DNA from: Populus alba | Lineage: Eukaryota > Streptophyta > Magnoliopsida > Malpighiales > Salicaceae | Reading direction: 5' to 3' | Length of the DNA: 64,000 bases | Assembly (NCBI RefSeq): GCF_005239225.2 | Contig: NC_133301.1 | Coordinates: 12,958,318-13,022,317 of the forward strand | Shown: piece after piece, positions 34,991 through 48,883 of the stretch | How the letters are laid out: every line of letters begins with the position of its first letter | Position numbering within the stretch: position 1 is the first letter of the stretch | Position numbers and translations under genes: made by a program | Notes under the pieces: model-generated | Database searches by the model: none | Told to the model about the DNA's origin: nothing | The model's input: the letters and a program-made list of their open reading frames with translations, nothing else

Positions 34991-37900
34991 ATGGGGGACG
35001 TTTCTCTGGAACAGATAAAAAATGAGAATATTGATCTTGTAAGCATTTCTCTTCGGTATATGTATATATCATGTTAATTTTCTCTCATTTGGATTTGACA
35101 TTCTGGATCACATTGTTTTGATGGTTCATGTTTTTAAAATGAAAGGAAAACAAAGAAATTTCTCATACATGCTTTGTTTATGTGTGGGTGTCTCTGTGTT
35201 TCTGTTTATGTAGGAGAGAATTCCTGTTGAAGAGGTATTTGACCAGCTAAGATGTACAAGGGAAGGGTTGACCAGCGCACAAGGCGAGGAGAGGCTTAAG
35301 ATCTTTGGCCCCAACAAGCTAGAGGAGAAAAAAGAGTGCAAATTTCTCAAGTTCTTGGGTTTCATGTGGAATCCTTTATCATGGGTCATGGAAGCAGCTG
35401 CCATAATGGCCATTGCTCTGGCCAACGGAGGAGGCAAACCTCCGGATTGGCAAGACTTTGTTGGTATCGTTGTGTTGCTTATCATCAACTCCACCATCAG
35501 CTTCATCGAAGAAAACAATGCAGGCAATGCCGCCGCTGCTTTGATGGCCGGTCTTGCCCCGAAAACCAAGGTACTTTAAGTCCATCCTAATTCCTTCCTA
35601 TTTCATTCATCAGCATCTCATGTAGCATAGAGCGTAACTCATTGTGTATAAAATTAAATTTGCAGGTTTTGAGGGATGGAAAATGGAGTGAGCAGGATGC
35701 AGCAATTCTGGTACCAGGAGATATGATCAGCATCAAGCTGGGAGATATTATCCCAGCTGACGCTCGTCTCATGGAGGGAGATCCGCTCAAGATCGATCAG
35801 TCTGCTCTGACCGGTGAATCCCTTCCGGTCACAAAGAATCCTGGAGATGGAATTTTCTCCGGCTCAACCTGCAAGCAAGGTGAAATCGAGGCTGTTGTCA
35901 TCGCCACTGGTGTTCATACCTTCTTCGGCAAGGCAGCTCACCTTGTTGACAACACCAATAATGTCGGCCATTTCCAGAAGGTATCGCTCGCCTTTCATTT
36001 TGTTACACAGGATACATACAAGCTGGCCATTACTTCTAATTTTATCACACAAGGTACTAGTTTTTCATATAGATTACTCATATAATTCTCCACACGCTCT
36101 TTATCAGGTGCTGACAGCTATTGGTAACTTCTGTATCTGCTCAATTGCTATCGGTATGCTGATTGAAATTATAGTGATGTACCCAATCCAGAACAGGAGG
36201 TACAGAGAGGGGATCGATAACCTCTTGGTGCTTCTCATTGGTGGTATCCCGATTGCCATGCCTACAGTCTTGTCCGTGACAATGGCTATTGGGTCTCACC
36301 GTCTATCACAGCAAGGAGCCATCACCAAGAGAATGACTGCCATTGAAGAAATGGCTGGAATGGATGTCTTATGTAGCGACAAGACTGGAACTCTAACCCT
36401 CAACAAGCTTACCGTTGACAAGAACCTTGTTGAGGTCAGTGAGCTAAGCCAGATCATATAATTCTTAAGGAGATCTGCCTTGCATGATTTTGTATGTCTA
36501 ATAAGGTTCAATACTCACTACCTATATTGGTAATTACAGGTGTTCGCGAAGGACATGGACAAGGACACCCTTTTATTACATGCTGCCAGGGCTGCCAGAA
36601 TTGAGAATCAGGATGCCATTGATGCTTCAATTGTTGGGATGTTGGGCGACCCCAAGGAGGTAAACGGTTCACTAATATAATCTCTGTTCTTGTGAGCACT
36701 TCGTGGTTTTTGTTGGTCCACTTTCGATATAAATTTCATGGAGTCACTGAAATGGGAAATTTATGTTGCTTTCTTGTGATATTTTAAGGCAAGAGCTGAT
36801 ATCACCGAAGTGCATTTCTTGCCCTTCAACCCTGTGGAAAAGCGCACTGCAATCACTTACTATGACAGCAAAGGTGACTGGTACAGAAGCAGCAAGGGAG
36901 CTCCTGAGCAGGTAAGCATTGATTGCATGTTTTATCTGAAAACTAACCCTTATGTTAACAGTTCTAATTTTCTATTTAAATGCCAGATTATCGACCTCTG
37001 CCAACTCAAAGGCGAGATGAGCAAAAAGGCCCATGAAATCATTGACAACTTTGCCGATCGTGGCCTTCGTTCCCTAGGAGTTGCTCGCCAGGTAGACTAA
37101 TCCGATAATTCACTTGCTACTCATTTCGTATGATTCCTTGGAATATAGCAAGGTAGACGAACCAACTGAAACATCATTTATTCTGATGACATGCTTATTT
37201 TCTTTTCCCTGTTTATAGACGATTCCAGAGAAGAACAAGGAAAGCGAAGGAGGACCATGGGAGTTTGTGGGTCTCTTGCCTCTTTTCGACCCTCCAAGGC
37301 ATGATAGTGCTGAGACTATCCGACGAGCCCTTGACCTCGGTGTCAATGTTAAAATGATAACCGGCGATCAACTTGCTATTGGCAAAGAGACTGGCCGCAG
37401 GCTTGGGATGGGTACAAATATGTATCCTTCATCATCTCTCCTTGGTAACAGCAAGGATGAGGGCATTGCTGGCATTCCAGTTGACGAGCTCATCGAGAAG
37501 GCTGATGGATTTGCCGGGGTCTTCCCCGGTAATGGAATTTTTCATTTTACCTCTATTACTGATACAAATGTTTGAGCAGTCTCTCAGAAAATTGCTGCTA
37601 ACTTGAATATTTAACTCGTGTAAAACTTTGATACGCAGAACACAAGTATGAGATTGTTAAAAAGCTACAAGAGAGGAAGCACATTTGTGGTATGACCGGA
37701 GATGGTGTCAATGACGCGCCGGCATTGAAGAAGGCAGACATTGGTATTGCTGTGGCAGATGCAACCGATGCTGCTAGGGGTGCCTCGGATATTGTGTTGA
37801 CAGAACCAGGTTTGAGTGTTATTATCAGTGCTGTACTGACAAGCAGAGCCATCTTCCAGAGGATGAAGAACTACACAATCTATGCTGTTTCCATCACAAT

Positions 37901-39164
37901 CCGTATTGTGTTGGGATTCTTGCTTGTTGCACTTATATGGAAGTTCGACTTCTCACCATTCATGGTCCTGATCATTGCTATTCTCAATGACGGAACCATC
38001 ATGACCATCTCCAAAGATAGAGTCAAGCCATCTCCCGTGCCCGACTCATGGAAGCTCAAGGAAATCTTTGCCACAGGCGTTGTGCTTGGAACCTATATGT
38101 CAATCATGACTGTGGTGTTCTTCTGGCTTGTTCATGATACAGATTTCTTCTCCGTAAGTCAATCATTCTGAATGCCTCGTATCGAAGATCCAAGTTAAAA
38201 AATTTTTTTAACATTTTAATGTCTGCAGGAGAAGTTCGGTGTGAGGTCAATCAGAGGTAAGCCAGATGAGCTCACGGCAGCTCTTTACCTTCAAGTGAGC
38301 ATCATCAGTCAGGCACTCATCTTTGTAACCAGGTCAAGGAGCTGGTCCTTTGTTGAGTGCCCTGGTCTCTTACTTGTTGGTGCCTTCATTGCCGCACAGT
38401 TGCTGGCAACTATCATTGCTGTATATGCAACCTGGTCCTTTGCAAGAATCCAAGGGGTTGGTTGGGGATGGGCAGGAATCATCTGGATTTACAGCATTAT
38501 CACCTACATCCCTCTCGATATCCTCAAGTTCATCATTCGCTATGCATTGACTGGGAAGGCCTGGGATAATCTGCTGCAAAACAAGGTTTTGAAACAATAA
38601 AAACATCAACATTCTTTCGAGTTCTTTTTCCTTTTTTGGTAATTGCATAACCTTTTTGCTCCTCTTAAAATCTATTCAGACTGCTTTCACCACCAAGAAG
38701 GACTATGGAAAGGGTGAGAGAGAAGCTCAATGGGCTACCGCTCAACGTACTCTTCATGGTCTACAACCCCCAGAAACCATGTTCAATGACAAGACCACCT
38801 ACAGAGAGTTGAATGAGCTAGCTGAGCAGGCTAAGAAGCGTGCCGAAGTAGCAAGGTAAAGTACTTAGCTTACACAAACTACAATAAGGTCATTTCTCTT
38901 GTCAGATGCGAACACTATAACTTAAACTTCTACAAGGGTAGCAGCCTACCTTAAAACTTCTTATAACAACATGGAAAATACTAGGATTTAAGCTAGCTGA
39001 TGATCATTTGTCACTAATTTCGTTCCTTCGAGGATACAATGCTTATGAATTGAGGTTCATTTTGCAGGCTCAGAGAGCTTCACACATTGAAGGGACATGT
39101 TGACTCAGTGGTGAAGATGAAGGGGCTAGACATTGAGACTATCCAACAACACTACACGGTCTAA
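34991..39164 (+). CDS. Plasma-membrane H+-ATPase (P3A-type, PMA/AHA family)
   Basis: CDS is join(34991..35038,35214..35570,35666..35980,36108..36434,36540..36659,36789..36911,36987..37091,37219..37528,37639..38153,38229..38585,38680..38855,39068..39164), 12 exons, 949 aa, the usual size. The pump exports protons using ATP and energises secondary transport. Seen: N-terminal [13 protein letters not shown] actuator loop (residues 184-187); phosphorylated Asp331 in [15 protein letters not shown] nucleotide-binding loop; [14 protein letters not shown] (589-596); ten-helix membrane domain; and C-terminal regulatory domain ending QQHYTV, whose Thr948 is the known 14-3-3 docking phosphosite. All introns are GT-AG and phase-consistent. 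The exon 10 donor is weak (AAG/GTTTTG); retention would add VLKQ and stop, removing the whole autoinhibitory tail. The leader carries two uORFs. Confidence 0.97.
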
Positions 39165-40375
39165 AGATGTTAAAAGAGTTGTAAAAACAAGAATGCGCAA
39201 ATAAGACAGAGAGACAGTTCAGAGAGAACAAACAATGAAATTAACGTCAGAGCTGCATTTTTCTGTTTCCCATTGATTTATTTTCTATTCAAAATATCGG
39301 AGGGATCTTCACAAGGGAGATTCGCTGTAGCTCTTTCCGAGAATGGTGAAGAATTCTAGGGGAGATTACAATACAGTGAAGAACTCAAGGGGCTAAGCTA
39401 TAATATCACATTATATAATCTCTGTCTGTTCTTTCTTTCCTTCCCTTCACAAGTTTTGGCTGGCTACTTTTAATAGAAGAATGATGAGTTTAAAACCCTA
39501 GCAACCATGTTTCCTTCACATGCTTCTGTGAGTCCTTGTGGTCTTACACATTGTTTTTGCTTGCTTTCATTGTTTTTCCTATTTCAGGTTGCTATGGGTT
39601 GGAAAGAAAGCACCTTTCATATGATCCAAAATTTCATACATTTTGCTGGTTAATACCAGTGATATTCCCACTTTTAGCATGCCATAAATTGAGCAAAATT
39701 TATATTCCACTCTTTTTTTTTTAATAATTAGGGATGTCTCAAACCAACTTGGTTCACCAAAACTATTTCCTTTATAATTAAAATTAAAATTGATCATTCA
39801 TAATCAAAAAGAATTAATGAAATCTATAAACTGTTCATAAATGTTCAGATTCTGGCATTTTGTATGCAAAGCTCAAGTCGATGTTCAAAAGTCTCAAGAC
39901 TGTTTATTTATTCATGCTGCGTCCATAACTTGTTGAATAAAAACCCGACTCCAATTAGTTTTTTTTCCAAAATATTTTAGATATTATTTATTTAAATATA
40001 TGATAAGTCAAATCTGGTCACACTTGAATAAAACCTGGTTGTGTTAATTCTCAATTTTTTTTAATCCAAAACTAGTTATTTTATTTTTTTATTTAAAATA
40101 ATATTTGTTTTAAAAAATTTGAACTTTTTTTATTCAAAATAACACTATTTTAAAATAAATCTATGTTAACTCACTTATTAAAAAAAAAAAACTTAATTAA
40201 TTTATAATTCGAGTGATAAAATAGATCAAACCCTGAACTAGGTTCGGGACCGACAAGTATACTCAAAACCCAGCCCAATACACACATCATAAAATTCACA
40301 CAAACTTCTTTTTTCTATAAAAATTTCCATTTTCAAACGGCAAGAGATAAGGCTACGTTGCACCGATTAGTCTAT
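39165..40375. other. H+-ATPase 3' UTR and intergenic DNA
   Basis: 39165-39520 is probably 3' UTR. 39720-40250 is AT-rich with no supported feature. No gene is seen on either strand. Confidence 0.6.
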
Positions 40376-40403
40376 CTCCCGCCAAAATCCATTTTCCCGC
40401 CAA
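40376..40403 (+). promoter_or_regulatory. Paired E2F-type sites upstream of the WDR76-like gene
   Basis: TCCCGCCAAAA (from 40377) and TTTTCCCGCCAA (40392-40403) both match the E2F consensus TTTSSCGS in reverse orientation. They lie about 100 bp upstream of the start codon at 40498, which points to S-phase or G1/S expression. Confidence 0.75.
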
Positions 40404-40497
40404 TATCCACCAATGCCCTTCCTAATAAACATAAATACCCACAAAACCACATACCCTTCTCCGCCTCTTTCTCTGTAAAATTCTTTTCTGGGCATCA

Positions 40498-43400
40498 ATG
40501 GCGACTCAGAAACTAACAGAATACGAGTTAAAGAGACTCGAAAACATTCGAAGAAACGATGAAATGTTGGCTGCTCTTCAACTCCGCGCTAAAGCCTCTC
40601 TTCTTTCTAATGCCACCAAACGCTCAAGGTAGCTCCCTCCCCCTTTGTCTCTCGTTTTGTTCAATTTTTATTGATAAATACAAGGAACTACTATGTGGGT
40701 TTCATGTTAAGAAATGGGTCTGTGTCTTTTTTTGTGTTTCGATGGCAGAGATGGGTCAGCAAAGTCATATAAAGTTAGTCCAGAGAAGAAACCCAAAAAA
40801 TCTGAGACTCCAATTGTTATAAGACGATCTTTGCGTACACGAGGAATGCCGCCTGATTCTAATTCTTTAGATGTTGATTCTAATGAGAATTCTGATAAAG
40901 CAACTCTTAATCAGACTTCAATTAACCGAGAAAAGCCTTCGCCGTGTGTCCCGGGTCCGCTGAAAATGAAGGATGCTTTCGACGGAACTGGTTCTGATAG
41001 AGAATTTATAGACGCACTTTTGTCTTTCGAAAGGAAACCCAAATTGGGTGTTGGAGTTAAAGAGGAGTTTGATTGTTTTAATGTTGTTAAAGAGGAGGGA
41101 CATGATAGGGTTTTGTGCGGCCCGGTTAAGAGGAAGGTTGAAAGTGATAATTTGAATTGTGGGATTAAGATAGAGAAGAGGGAATTAGAGGGTTGTGTTG
41201 ATTTGGGATCGATGAGTTTGGAGCCAGAGAATATTGCAAGGATTATGCCAGGAAGGATAATGACAGTGAGATTTTTTCCGCGGAACGATGTAAACATAGT
41301 TGCAGCTGGGAATAAGCTTGGTAATGTTGCATTTTGGAATGTGGATAGTAAAGGGGAGACAGGTAACGGGATATTTTTGTATCGCCCGCATACTGGTCCA
41401 ATTTCTGGGATTTTGTTCCAGCAATCTTGTTTATCCAAGGTAATGTTCCTTTTCATTTCCTTGTTGAAACGTGGATTTATAATCGGTACATTTGCAGTTT
41501 GTTACAGATTGCTGAAGAAGTTTTATAGATAATTAGGGATCTGCTCGACCTTTTCTATTTGATAGACATCGATTAAGCTAGACCCAAAAATGACTGTTAA
41601 GTAAATGCAATATTCACAATACATGTTGGCACTGGCAATGTGATTCAGTAAAATTGTTCGCGTTTCTGTGGAGTTACTGTTTTCCTGCCAATCTATTTGA
41701 CTAATATCGAGTATGCATTTGTGTTTCGTAAGGTTTTGGCTCATTTATTTGTTAAAATCAATTGCAGATCTTCACCAGCTGCTATGATGGATATCTCCGT
41801 TTAATGGATGCTGAAAAGGAAGTATTTGATCTAGTACACTCCTGTGATGATGCTATATTTTCTCTTTCTCAACATCCAAATGATGTGAAGAGCTTATATT
41901 TTGGCGAGGGTCGTGGAGGATTGAGTGTCTGGGATGATAGGACAGGAAGTGTTTCATCCCAATGGACCCTGCATGAAGACAGAATCAACACCATAGATTT
42001 CAATCCACAAAACCCTAACATTATGGCCACTAGTTCCTCAGATGCAACTGTTTGCCTTTGGGACTTGAGAAAAGTGGATGCAGGTAAACCCAAAAGCTTA
42101 AAGATTGTAAATCATGAGAGGGCTGTGCATTCTGCTTACTTCTCTCCCTCTGGAAGCTCACTTGCAAGCACAAGGTACACACAGCACTATGCACTTGCAT
42201 ATGTTTGATTTTTCAGTATGCGAATCTATTTATTTAATTGGACATTATGTATACGTGGCTGGCTTTATAATACCGCAGTGTTCTATTAAACATATAATTT
42301 CATACTTGGAAAAAATAATAATTTATACCTGGCCAGTATTTGTATCCATACTATTGAAACATCAATCTTTGGTCTGATCAAGCTTCTCAACATATGCATT
42401 ATAAACAGATTGCAACTGGAGTGGATGTCTTTTCTCTTTTGCTTTGTGGTAGAAATTCAGGGTGCTTCCTAATGTTCTCTTTTATCATTTGCCCACTTTA
42501 ATTTGGAGAGGTAGTTTTAAGAAATGCTAAATATCATGCTTCAAAATTGTATTTATTAGTCATCTTAAATTTTGTTGTATGCGGCATGTAGCTTGCAGTA
42601 ATCATTTGGTTTTGTCTCAAATTATTTTTGATATATGGTGTAATTGCTAGTGATGGGACTTGAATGTAATTGATACTGACTTTTCCCCCGGTTTCTTTTC
42701 AATAGTTTTGATGACACAGTTGGTATACTAAGCGGAGTTAATTTCGAGGATGCTTCTAGGGTGCACCATTGTAATCAGACAGGTCGATGGATTTCTAGTT
42801 TCAGGTATGGTTTTGGCCAACTTGACAAGTGCTCGTTTAATCCTATTCTTTTTTAAAAAATAAAAATAAAAATAAATAAAAGGTGGATCTTTTGTTAACG
42901 ATATATGATGCTCAGAATTTGTACAAGTTTCTTTTTCCTTTTTTTTCCTGAGAAATTTTGTATCTCTACGTGATTAGTTCAGAGCTTGTTCTATGTTTTT
43001 TGCGTTTGTCCTATCAAAATTAGAATCTGCCGGTTCCATTGTAGGGCATCATGAAGTATATTGCATTTCCTTGACTACAATCCATCCAAAAATATAGTGC
43101 TCATCTGGATTGGTTTATGATCTATTTACCTCTTAAACCACTTTCAACTCAAGCTTCCCCCGAGCTTGAGCATATTTTCCATCACGCCTAATGAGGATTC
43201 TCCTTTTCAAAAAAAAAAAATAATTGATTAAGTGGTCCATCCTTAGTGTATTACCATTTTTCCTGGACATGATAGTAAAGTTCGAAGTCTATAGATGCAG
43301 GATATAGAGTCGAGAACAAGAAGTACTGTTTCAAAGTTAAGAGAATGCAGAAGGTTGTTTATTACTATGAAAACAGTAAATATCCTTAACAGTTTCTGTT

Positions 43401-43637
43401 TTGCTTTTTCTGGGACTGAGCAGAGCAACCTGGGGTTGGGATGATTCGTTTGTCTACGTTGGCAATATGAAAAGAGGAGTTGATATCATTTCTCCAGCTC
43501 AAAGACGAGTAATCAGGACTCTACAGAGTCCCCACATGACTGCTATTCCATGCAGATTTCATGCTCATCCTTGCAGGGTTGGGATGCTAGCAGGAGCAAC
43601 CGCTGGTGGCCAGGTTTACATTTGGACGTCAAGCTAG
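40498..43637 (+). CDS. WD40 protein, WDR76/DRS1-like, probable CUL4-DDB1 substrate receptor
   Basis: CDS is join(40498..40628,40749..41439,41768..42174,42706..42804,43424..43637), 513 aa. The N-terminal ~170 residues are polar and probably disordered (RSRDGSAKSYK, EKKPKKSE, then SLRTRGMPP). The C-terminal part is a WD40 propeller starting MTVRFFPRNDVNIVAAGNK. Two WDxR (DWD) boxes are visible, SVWDDRTG and CLWDLRKV; these are known to dock on DDB1 in CUL4 ligases. The overall arrangement fits WDR76, whose Arabidopsis relative is DROUGHT SENSITIVE 1. Animal WDR76 associates with chromatin and DNA damage. All introns are GT-AG, and the four junctions share phase 2, 0, 2, 2. Paired E2F sites upstream agree with a chromatin or replication role. 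The N-terminal part is encoded mainly by one long exon. Confidence 0.88.
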
Positions 43638-43913
43638 GAAGAATTGTTCTTTTCATGTATAGTTTATATACCTGTCAATTTTCAATCCGGGCGAACAAAT
43701 GTTTCGCATGTTGTAGTATTTCAGGAACTTCTCTGCAAGTGTTTTCATGAACTTTTCTGTAAGTGTTTCCAGAACACATGAATTGATCCAGTCAACTATC
43801 AATTAAGGGCTTCGAGCGAGGTCATATCTCGGGCTGGCTCTTATAATTATGTTAAGAAGTTCATCAATTAAGAACCGTGATTGCATGTTCATACACAAGG
43901 GAATTCTGTCTAA

Positions 43914-46900
43914 TCATCTATTTATATTCTTCCAAGCAGTCAGTTCAGACGGGATCACTTGTTCATTACAAGAAATAACAGCCCGCGCCATCAAATTTCC
44001 AAGCCAAGCATGATACAACAAACCTCTTGAACCAAGCCCTCCAAATAACCAGTATTTGCCGGCAACATTCTCGCCTACAAAATAGTTGACACAGCCTAAA
44101 AGTGGAAGCGATCCATGGGCAGTTAATGGCGGCATTGCTCTTAAACCTGCGTTCGCTTTGGTGAAAGTCCAATCCTTTATTGCTGGATAAAAGGCAGATA
44201 CCTTTGGCAGAAGCTCTTGAAGAGCTCTTGAAGCTTCATCCACTGAAACATTTGGATTAGAATTCCTTGATTTCCATTCCCATGTTGAGCCCATGTATAA
44301 ACTTCGGCTTCCCTGGATGGCGAGCCACGCATCTGATAATATTGAAGGGGCATGGTCTGGATATTCTTCCCTGAAACAGTGATCTACATGAGTTTTGCCA
44401 GAAAGTGATAATTTCCCTCCCCGTCCTACATTCAATGCATCACTCCACTCTTAACCCCAAACCAACCCTGAGCTCTCAGGGCATTTGCCTTATTAACCAC
44501 TGCTTCAGGATTAACTTGCAACATCTATACTGGAAACCTGTAAGATACTCACAACCATTATGAAACACAAGGCCGTCTTGTTTTAAACTGAATCCAGTAT
44601 GAATTTCAACTATCTTGGAATTTGGAAATCTTGCTTATTACAGACTTATTCATGACAATCTGGACTCTAAAATTCCAATTCCATTCCCGAGATTGAGAAA
44701 TCTCAAGCATAACAGACCAAAAACAACCTTGTTACTGATCCCATTAGAATGCTCAAGCTGCATTCATATGCTAGCCAGCCTTGCGCAAATAATGAAATTC
44801 ATCCCTATAAGGAGTCCTGATTCCCTGCTTATAGACTTTCTGGATTGATAATGCAAGGGAGAACACAAGCTTTACCTTATATTAGCAGGCAACTGCAGGT
44901 GGGCAATTACACCTCTGCATGTCCTCAACGGAAGCCTCCCCGAGAGCTCTGGTAGCATGTCTGCTTTGGCACCTAGACAGATTATCACTGCATCATATTC
45001 GCCTACATAAATGTTAATACAAATTAGTAATCATGGAAGAAACTAATGAAGCTTAAGCATGCCAAAGATCACGTGCAGCAGCAGAATGTGTTAAATATAC
45101 ACTTTCACATATGTGAAATAACTTTCAATCCTGGATAATTTCAGGGCACGAGAAAACAGGTTTAAGCATATTGAAGGCATTAATTTCAAAAAATGGAAGT
45201 TTCCTATTTTCTCAAATCAACTACCAGTTCAGGTGAATATATTTAGATGTCTCTTGGCTCTGGATCGAGCAATTCAGACAATACAGAAAAAACCCTATCA
45301 ACTAGATCATAAGCTGATTCTCGGGAAAAAAAGAGCACCAGAAAGCTAGCATAAAGAAAGTTACATGATTCTTTTTTACTCTTTCCTTGGCATCGAATTC
45401 AAGCAAATAGCACATTACATACAGCCAAGATGGACATAACAAAAAAAATCTAAGACCAAACGTCTGCATGTATCAAATACCCCCATACATACTAAATAGA
45501 ATAGACCTAAGCTATAGTACTTGCCATCACCTTCCAATTCAAGGAGGTTTTGAACTGATTTTTTGTGCAAATATAGCTCCTTTTGTCCATGGCTAGAAGT
45601 GGATGATTCATTCACCACATTCTGACATGCTAAGAAGAGTGCCTAGTAAAATAAATGAAGAAAGAAGAAAACATTGTTAAAAAAAGCAAGAATTTGAATC
45701 CTATTCGGAGTAATACAAGTAATACAATGGATTAGTTGTTCAGACCTGAAGATAGCGCAGAGGATGGACATTTACAGCTTCAGGCATATAAAAGGCTGAG
45801 TTAAAAGGTACATGTATTTTTGGCACAAGCTTTTGGGCAGTGTCCTCATCAATGGTTTCAATTCTGCAACTGGCATCATAATTCTGGGCATTCTACTTGC
45901 AGAACACAGATAATACAGCACACATCAGTCTAAGATCCACATAAATAGTTCATGATAGAATCCACTGAAGCTCTAATACAGAGGTCTTAAGGAATTACAT
46001 CGGTCAATACAATCAAATTCTTGGTGTTTACTGCTGGCCTCAAGATGCCCCTGAAGCAGGTAGATAGACATCAGTACCAACAAGCTGAAAGCAGAGATCC
46101 AAGAAATGAGAAATATAATCAATTTTCTAACTCCCTAAAACAAAAACATGAGAAAATCTCCGACTCGGTATTATCTTTTTTCAGAAAAGTAACTTGCTTG
46201 GGGATCCACATTACAAATGAATATTCAAAATGATCTTCCAAACTCAAAGAAAAATCATAAAAATTCAACAAATCAAAATCATTCAAAACAAACAGCATTA
46301 TAAAACTAGTAAATCCACATCACTTGTTAGCATATGTCAAACTATGATAACTCTTCGTTGTGCCATAGAGATGCACAATTTATTTCTCAGAACATTCAAA
46401 ATTCTTGACATCTTACATTAAAAAAAGAAAGGAGAACAAACCTTCTCCTAACAATAAAACTATCATCAGAATCATCTACACCAGATAATCCAGCTGCCGC
46501 CTCCGCGACATTTAAAAGCATTAAACTTTCTTTCCAACACTCAGCTCCTCTCCAAAGCAGTTTAGCTACCAATTACCATAGTTCAATTCGAATTCAAACA
46601 ACAAAATAAATTAAATGAAAATGATATATCAAAACTCAAAGATGATTCAGAGAAGTAAAAAAGAATGATTATTTATAGAATAAAAAAGAGAAAAGAGAAA
46701 AGAGAAAAGAGAAAAGTGAAGCATTACCTTTAGGAGAATAAGGGTGAAGAAGACCTCCAGAAATACCAGAAGCACCTCCTCCTATACCCACTTCATCATA
46801 TATGTCTATTCTCATTTCCTTCTCCTTTGGACTATTCTGCACTTGTAAATATACTCTTTTTACCCAAAAAATACTACAGCAAGAAACGAGAGGAGAAAGA

Positions 46901-47087
46901 TAAAGTAGAGTACTGCACTGCACTGTACCTTCAGCAAATGCCAGGTAACGGAGAGACCAGCAAAGCCAGCACCAAGCACTGCGTATCTCAGGGGACGTGA
47001 AGAGAAAGAAGGGGAGAGAGAGAGTGGGGATATAATTTTTCCCAGTTGACCATGGCCAGCCGGAGTTAAAGTATCAGAAAGAAGCAT
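43914..47087 (-). CDS. FAD-dependent oxidoreductase, DAO family (MnmC C-domain-like)
   Basis: CDS is complement(join(43914..44370,44876..45002,45531..45642,45746..45892,45999..46050,46442..46565,46728..46836,46929..47087)), eight exons, 428 aa. A Ser-rich N-terminus precedes the dinucleotide-binding AVLGAGFAGLSVTWHL (about 36-51). IDIYDEVGIGGGASG follows, then GGLLHPYS, YDAVIICLGA, the mid-domain TCRGVIAHL, and the C-terminal flavin-binding GKYWLFGGLGSRGLLYHAWLG. The fold family covers glycine, sarcosine and D-amino-acid oxidases and the C-terminal half of bacterial MnmC; the plant substrate is not known to me. The N-terminus could be a plastid or mitochondrial transit peptide (inference). 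All introns are phase-consistent GT-AG. Intron 2 holds an (AAAAGAG)n run at about 46686-46718. The gene is convergent with the WDR76-like gene, with stop codons about 280 bp apart. Confidence 0.92.
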
Positions 47088-48880
47088 CGTTTTCTTGCAG
47101 GGCAGACTGCAGAGGTGAACAGAAGAGGCTTCAACTGATGGTTGCTTTGGGGCTGTTCGGTTTTATTTTCTGTTCTGGTTTTGGGTAACCTAATATCAGT
47201 CCCCAACTTATAATTGTTTTCTCAATTAGATCCCCACATGACTGTATCCAAGAGAATCATCAATTGGATCCTTCTTTCAAGTATATCTACAAGACCCAAC
47301 CCAATTGTCAGGATCAAGATCACGGTAGTGAATTGGATAAATTAATTTGAATTAATCTAGGTTTTTTTTTATATAAAAAATATAAAAATAAATTATTTTC
47401 ATATAAAAAACCATGTTTTTATATTAACTCAAACTAGGTCTTGAGTCAATAAATCATCAAGTTAATTTATTAAATCAAATCAAGTATGTTTCTGTCTATA
47501 TTTTTTATTATTTTATTGGTGCATTCATATTTATTAGGGACAAGATGTAGGGAATTTCTTTTTTTCATCTAATTCAAGACAAAACATGTCCAAAAATATT
47601 ATTTTTATGATCATAAAATAATATTGAAGATCAAATATAAAATAACAACAACAATAATAATACAAGGCATAAACATGAGAATATTATAAATATTGAACTT
47701 TAGCATAATGTCAGTATATAATAATATATAAATAATAGAAAGGTAAATTCAGCAAAAATCAATATAAAAAATCAATTTCAAGAAATATATTCCGATGAAG
47801 ATCAATACAATGTACATTTATATATACAATCTAGTTTGAGTTTTCTATGGAATGACTTCTGCCCCCATCCCTATTTTTGTGTTAAGGAAGAATGCCCCCC
47901 CTGCTACTGCTAGTCCCTAAATACGCATCGAGAGAGTGGAATTTTATCCTGTAGATGAAGCCGGGCATAATTTTTTTATGGAAGGATCAAATTGATAAGT
48001 TTTATATATATTAGGGAATAAATTGTATAAAAATATAGCTAGAGGACCATTCAGAACAGAGTCATTGGACGGGGGCTAATTTGAGGTTATCCGTTTCGTT
48101 TTTCGTTTTGGCAACAAAAGAAGCAAACGTGTCTCGGTACTTTGGTATTGTTTTTCGTTTTCTCTTTTAAGTCAAACAGAAACGCGTTTCGAAACTCGTG
48201 TTTTCACAAGAATAACGTTTCCAAGGGTTTTTGGTGTTTTGGAAATAGTTTAGAAAAAATTTAAAATCTTTTTATTTTTTTATTTGTTTTAAATTAATAA
48301 TTTTTTTAATATTTTCAAATCATTTTAACATGCTAATATTAAAAATATTATTTTAATATATTTTAAAATTAAAATCATTTTAAAAAATTATTATTATTAT
48401 ACTTTCCAACATAATACCGCTTTGCACACCGTTCTCTATTATCTTCCCACGAAGTTCCTGACTCCAGCAAGTTATGGTACGACAAAAATCATTTAATTCA
48501 TTTTTATTTTTTTCACTTTAAAGGCTTATCAGTTTTATCGATGTTTTTTTTCAAGACATTCTCTGTTACAAGTGAAGAATGCTAGAATCGATGATCTGGG
48601 TCGTGTTTGTTTCATTAGGAAATTTAAAGCTAGTGCTTGTTAATAATGATAGGTGCAAATGTGCAATCATTTTCTATACGGGTTAATTCTAGACTTGATC
48701 ATCACTTTGTTTTTCTTTATATATATTCATTGATTTTTGTGCTCTGATCATCTTGAATGTGTTTTATGCCTGTTTTTCTGTTAGATAAAATGGAAGAGTT
48801 AGCTGAAGTAATTGTTTGTAAAATAATGGCAACAAAAAATGTTAGCCTTGTAATGCTGCTGTTCTGTTCCTTGATGCTTT
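47088..48880. other. Intergenic DNA with a possible MITE
   Basis: 47088-47200 is the 5' flank of the oxidoreductase. 48229-48418 may be a MITE: GGTGTTTTGGAAA on the left and, reverse-complemented, GGTATTATGTTGGAAAG on the right, with an AT-rich interior. The remainder has no supported gene. Confidence 0.4.
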
Positions 48881-48883
48881 ATT

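Noticed and set aside
40911..41456. 181-codon minus-strand frame opposite exon 2 of the WDR76-like gene
   Set aside because: It is antisense to a well-supported exon and has no recognisable domain.
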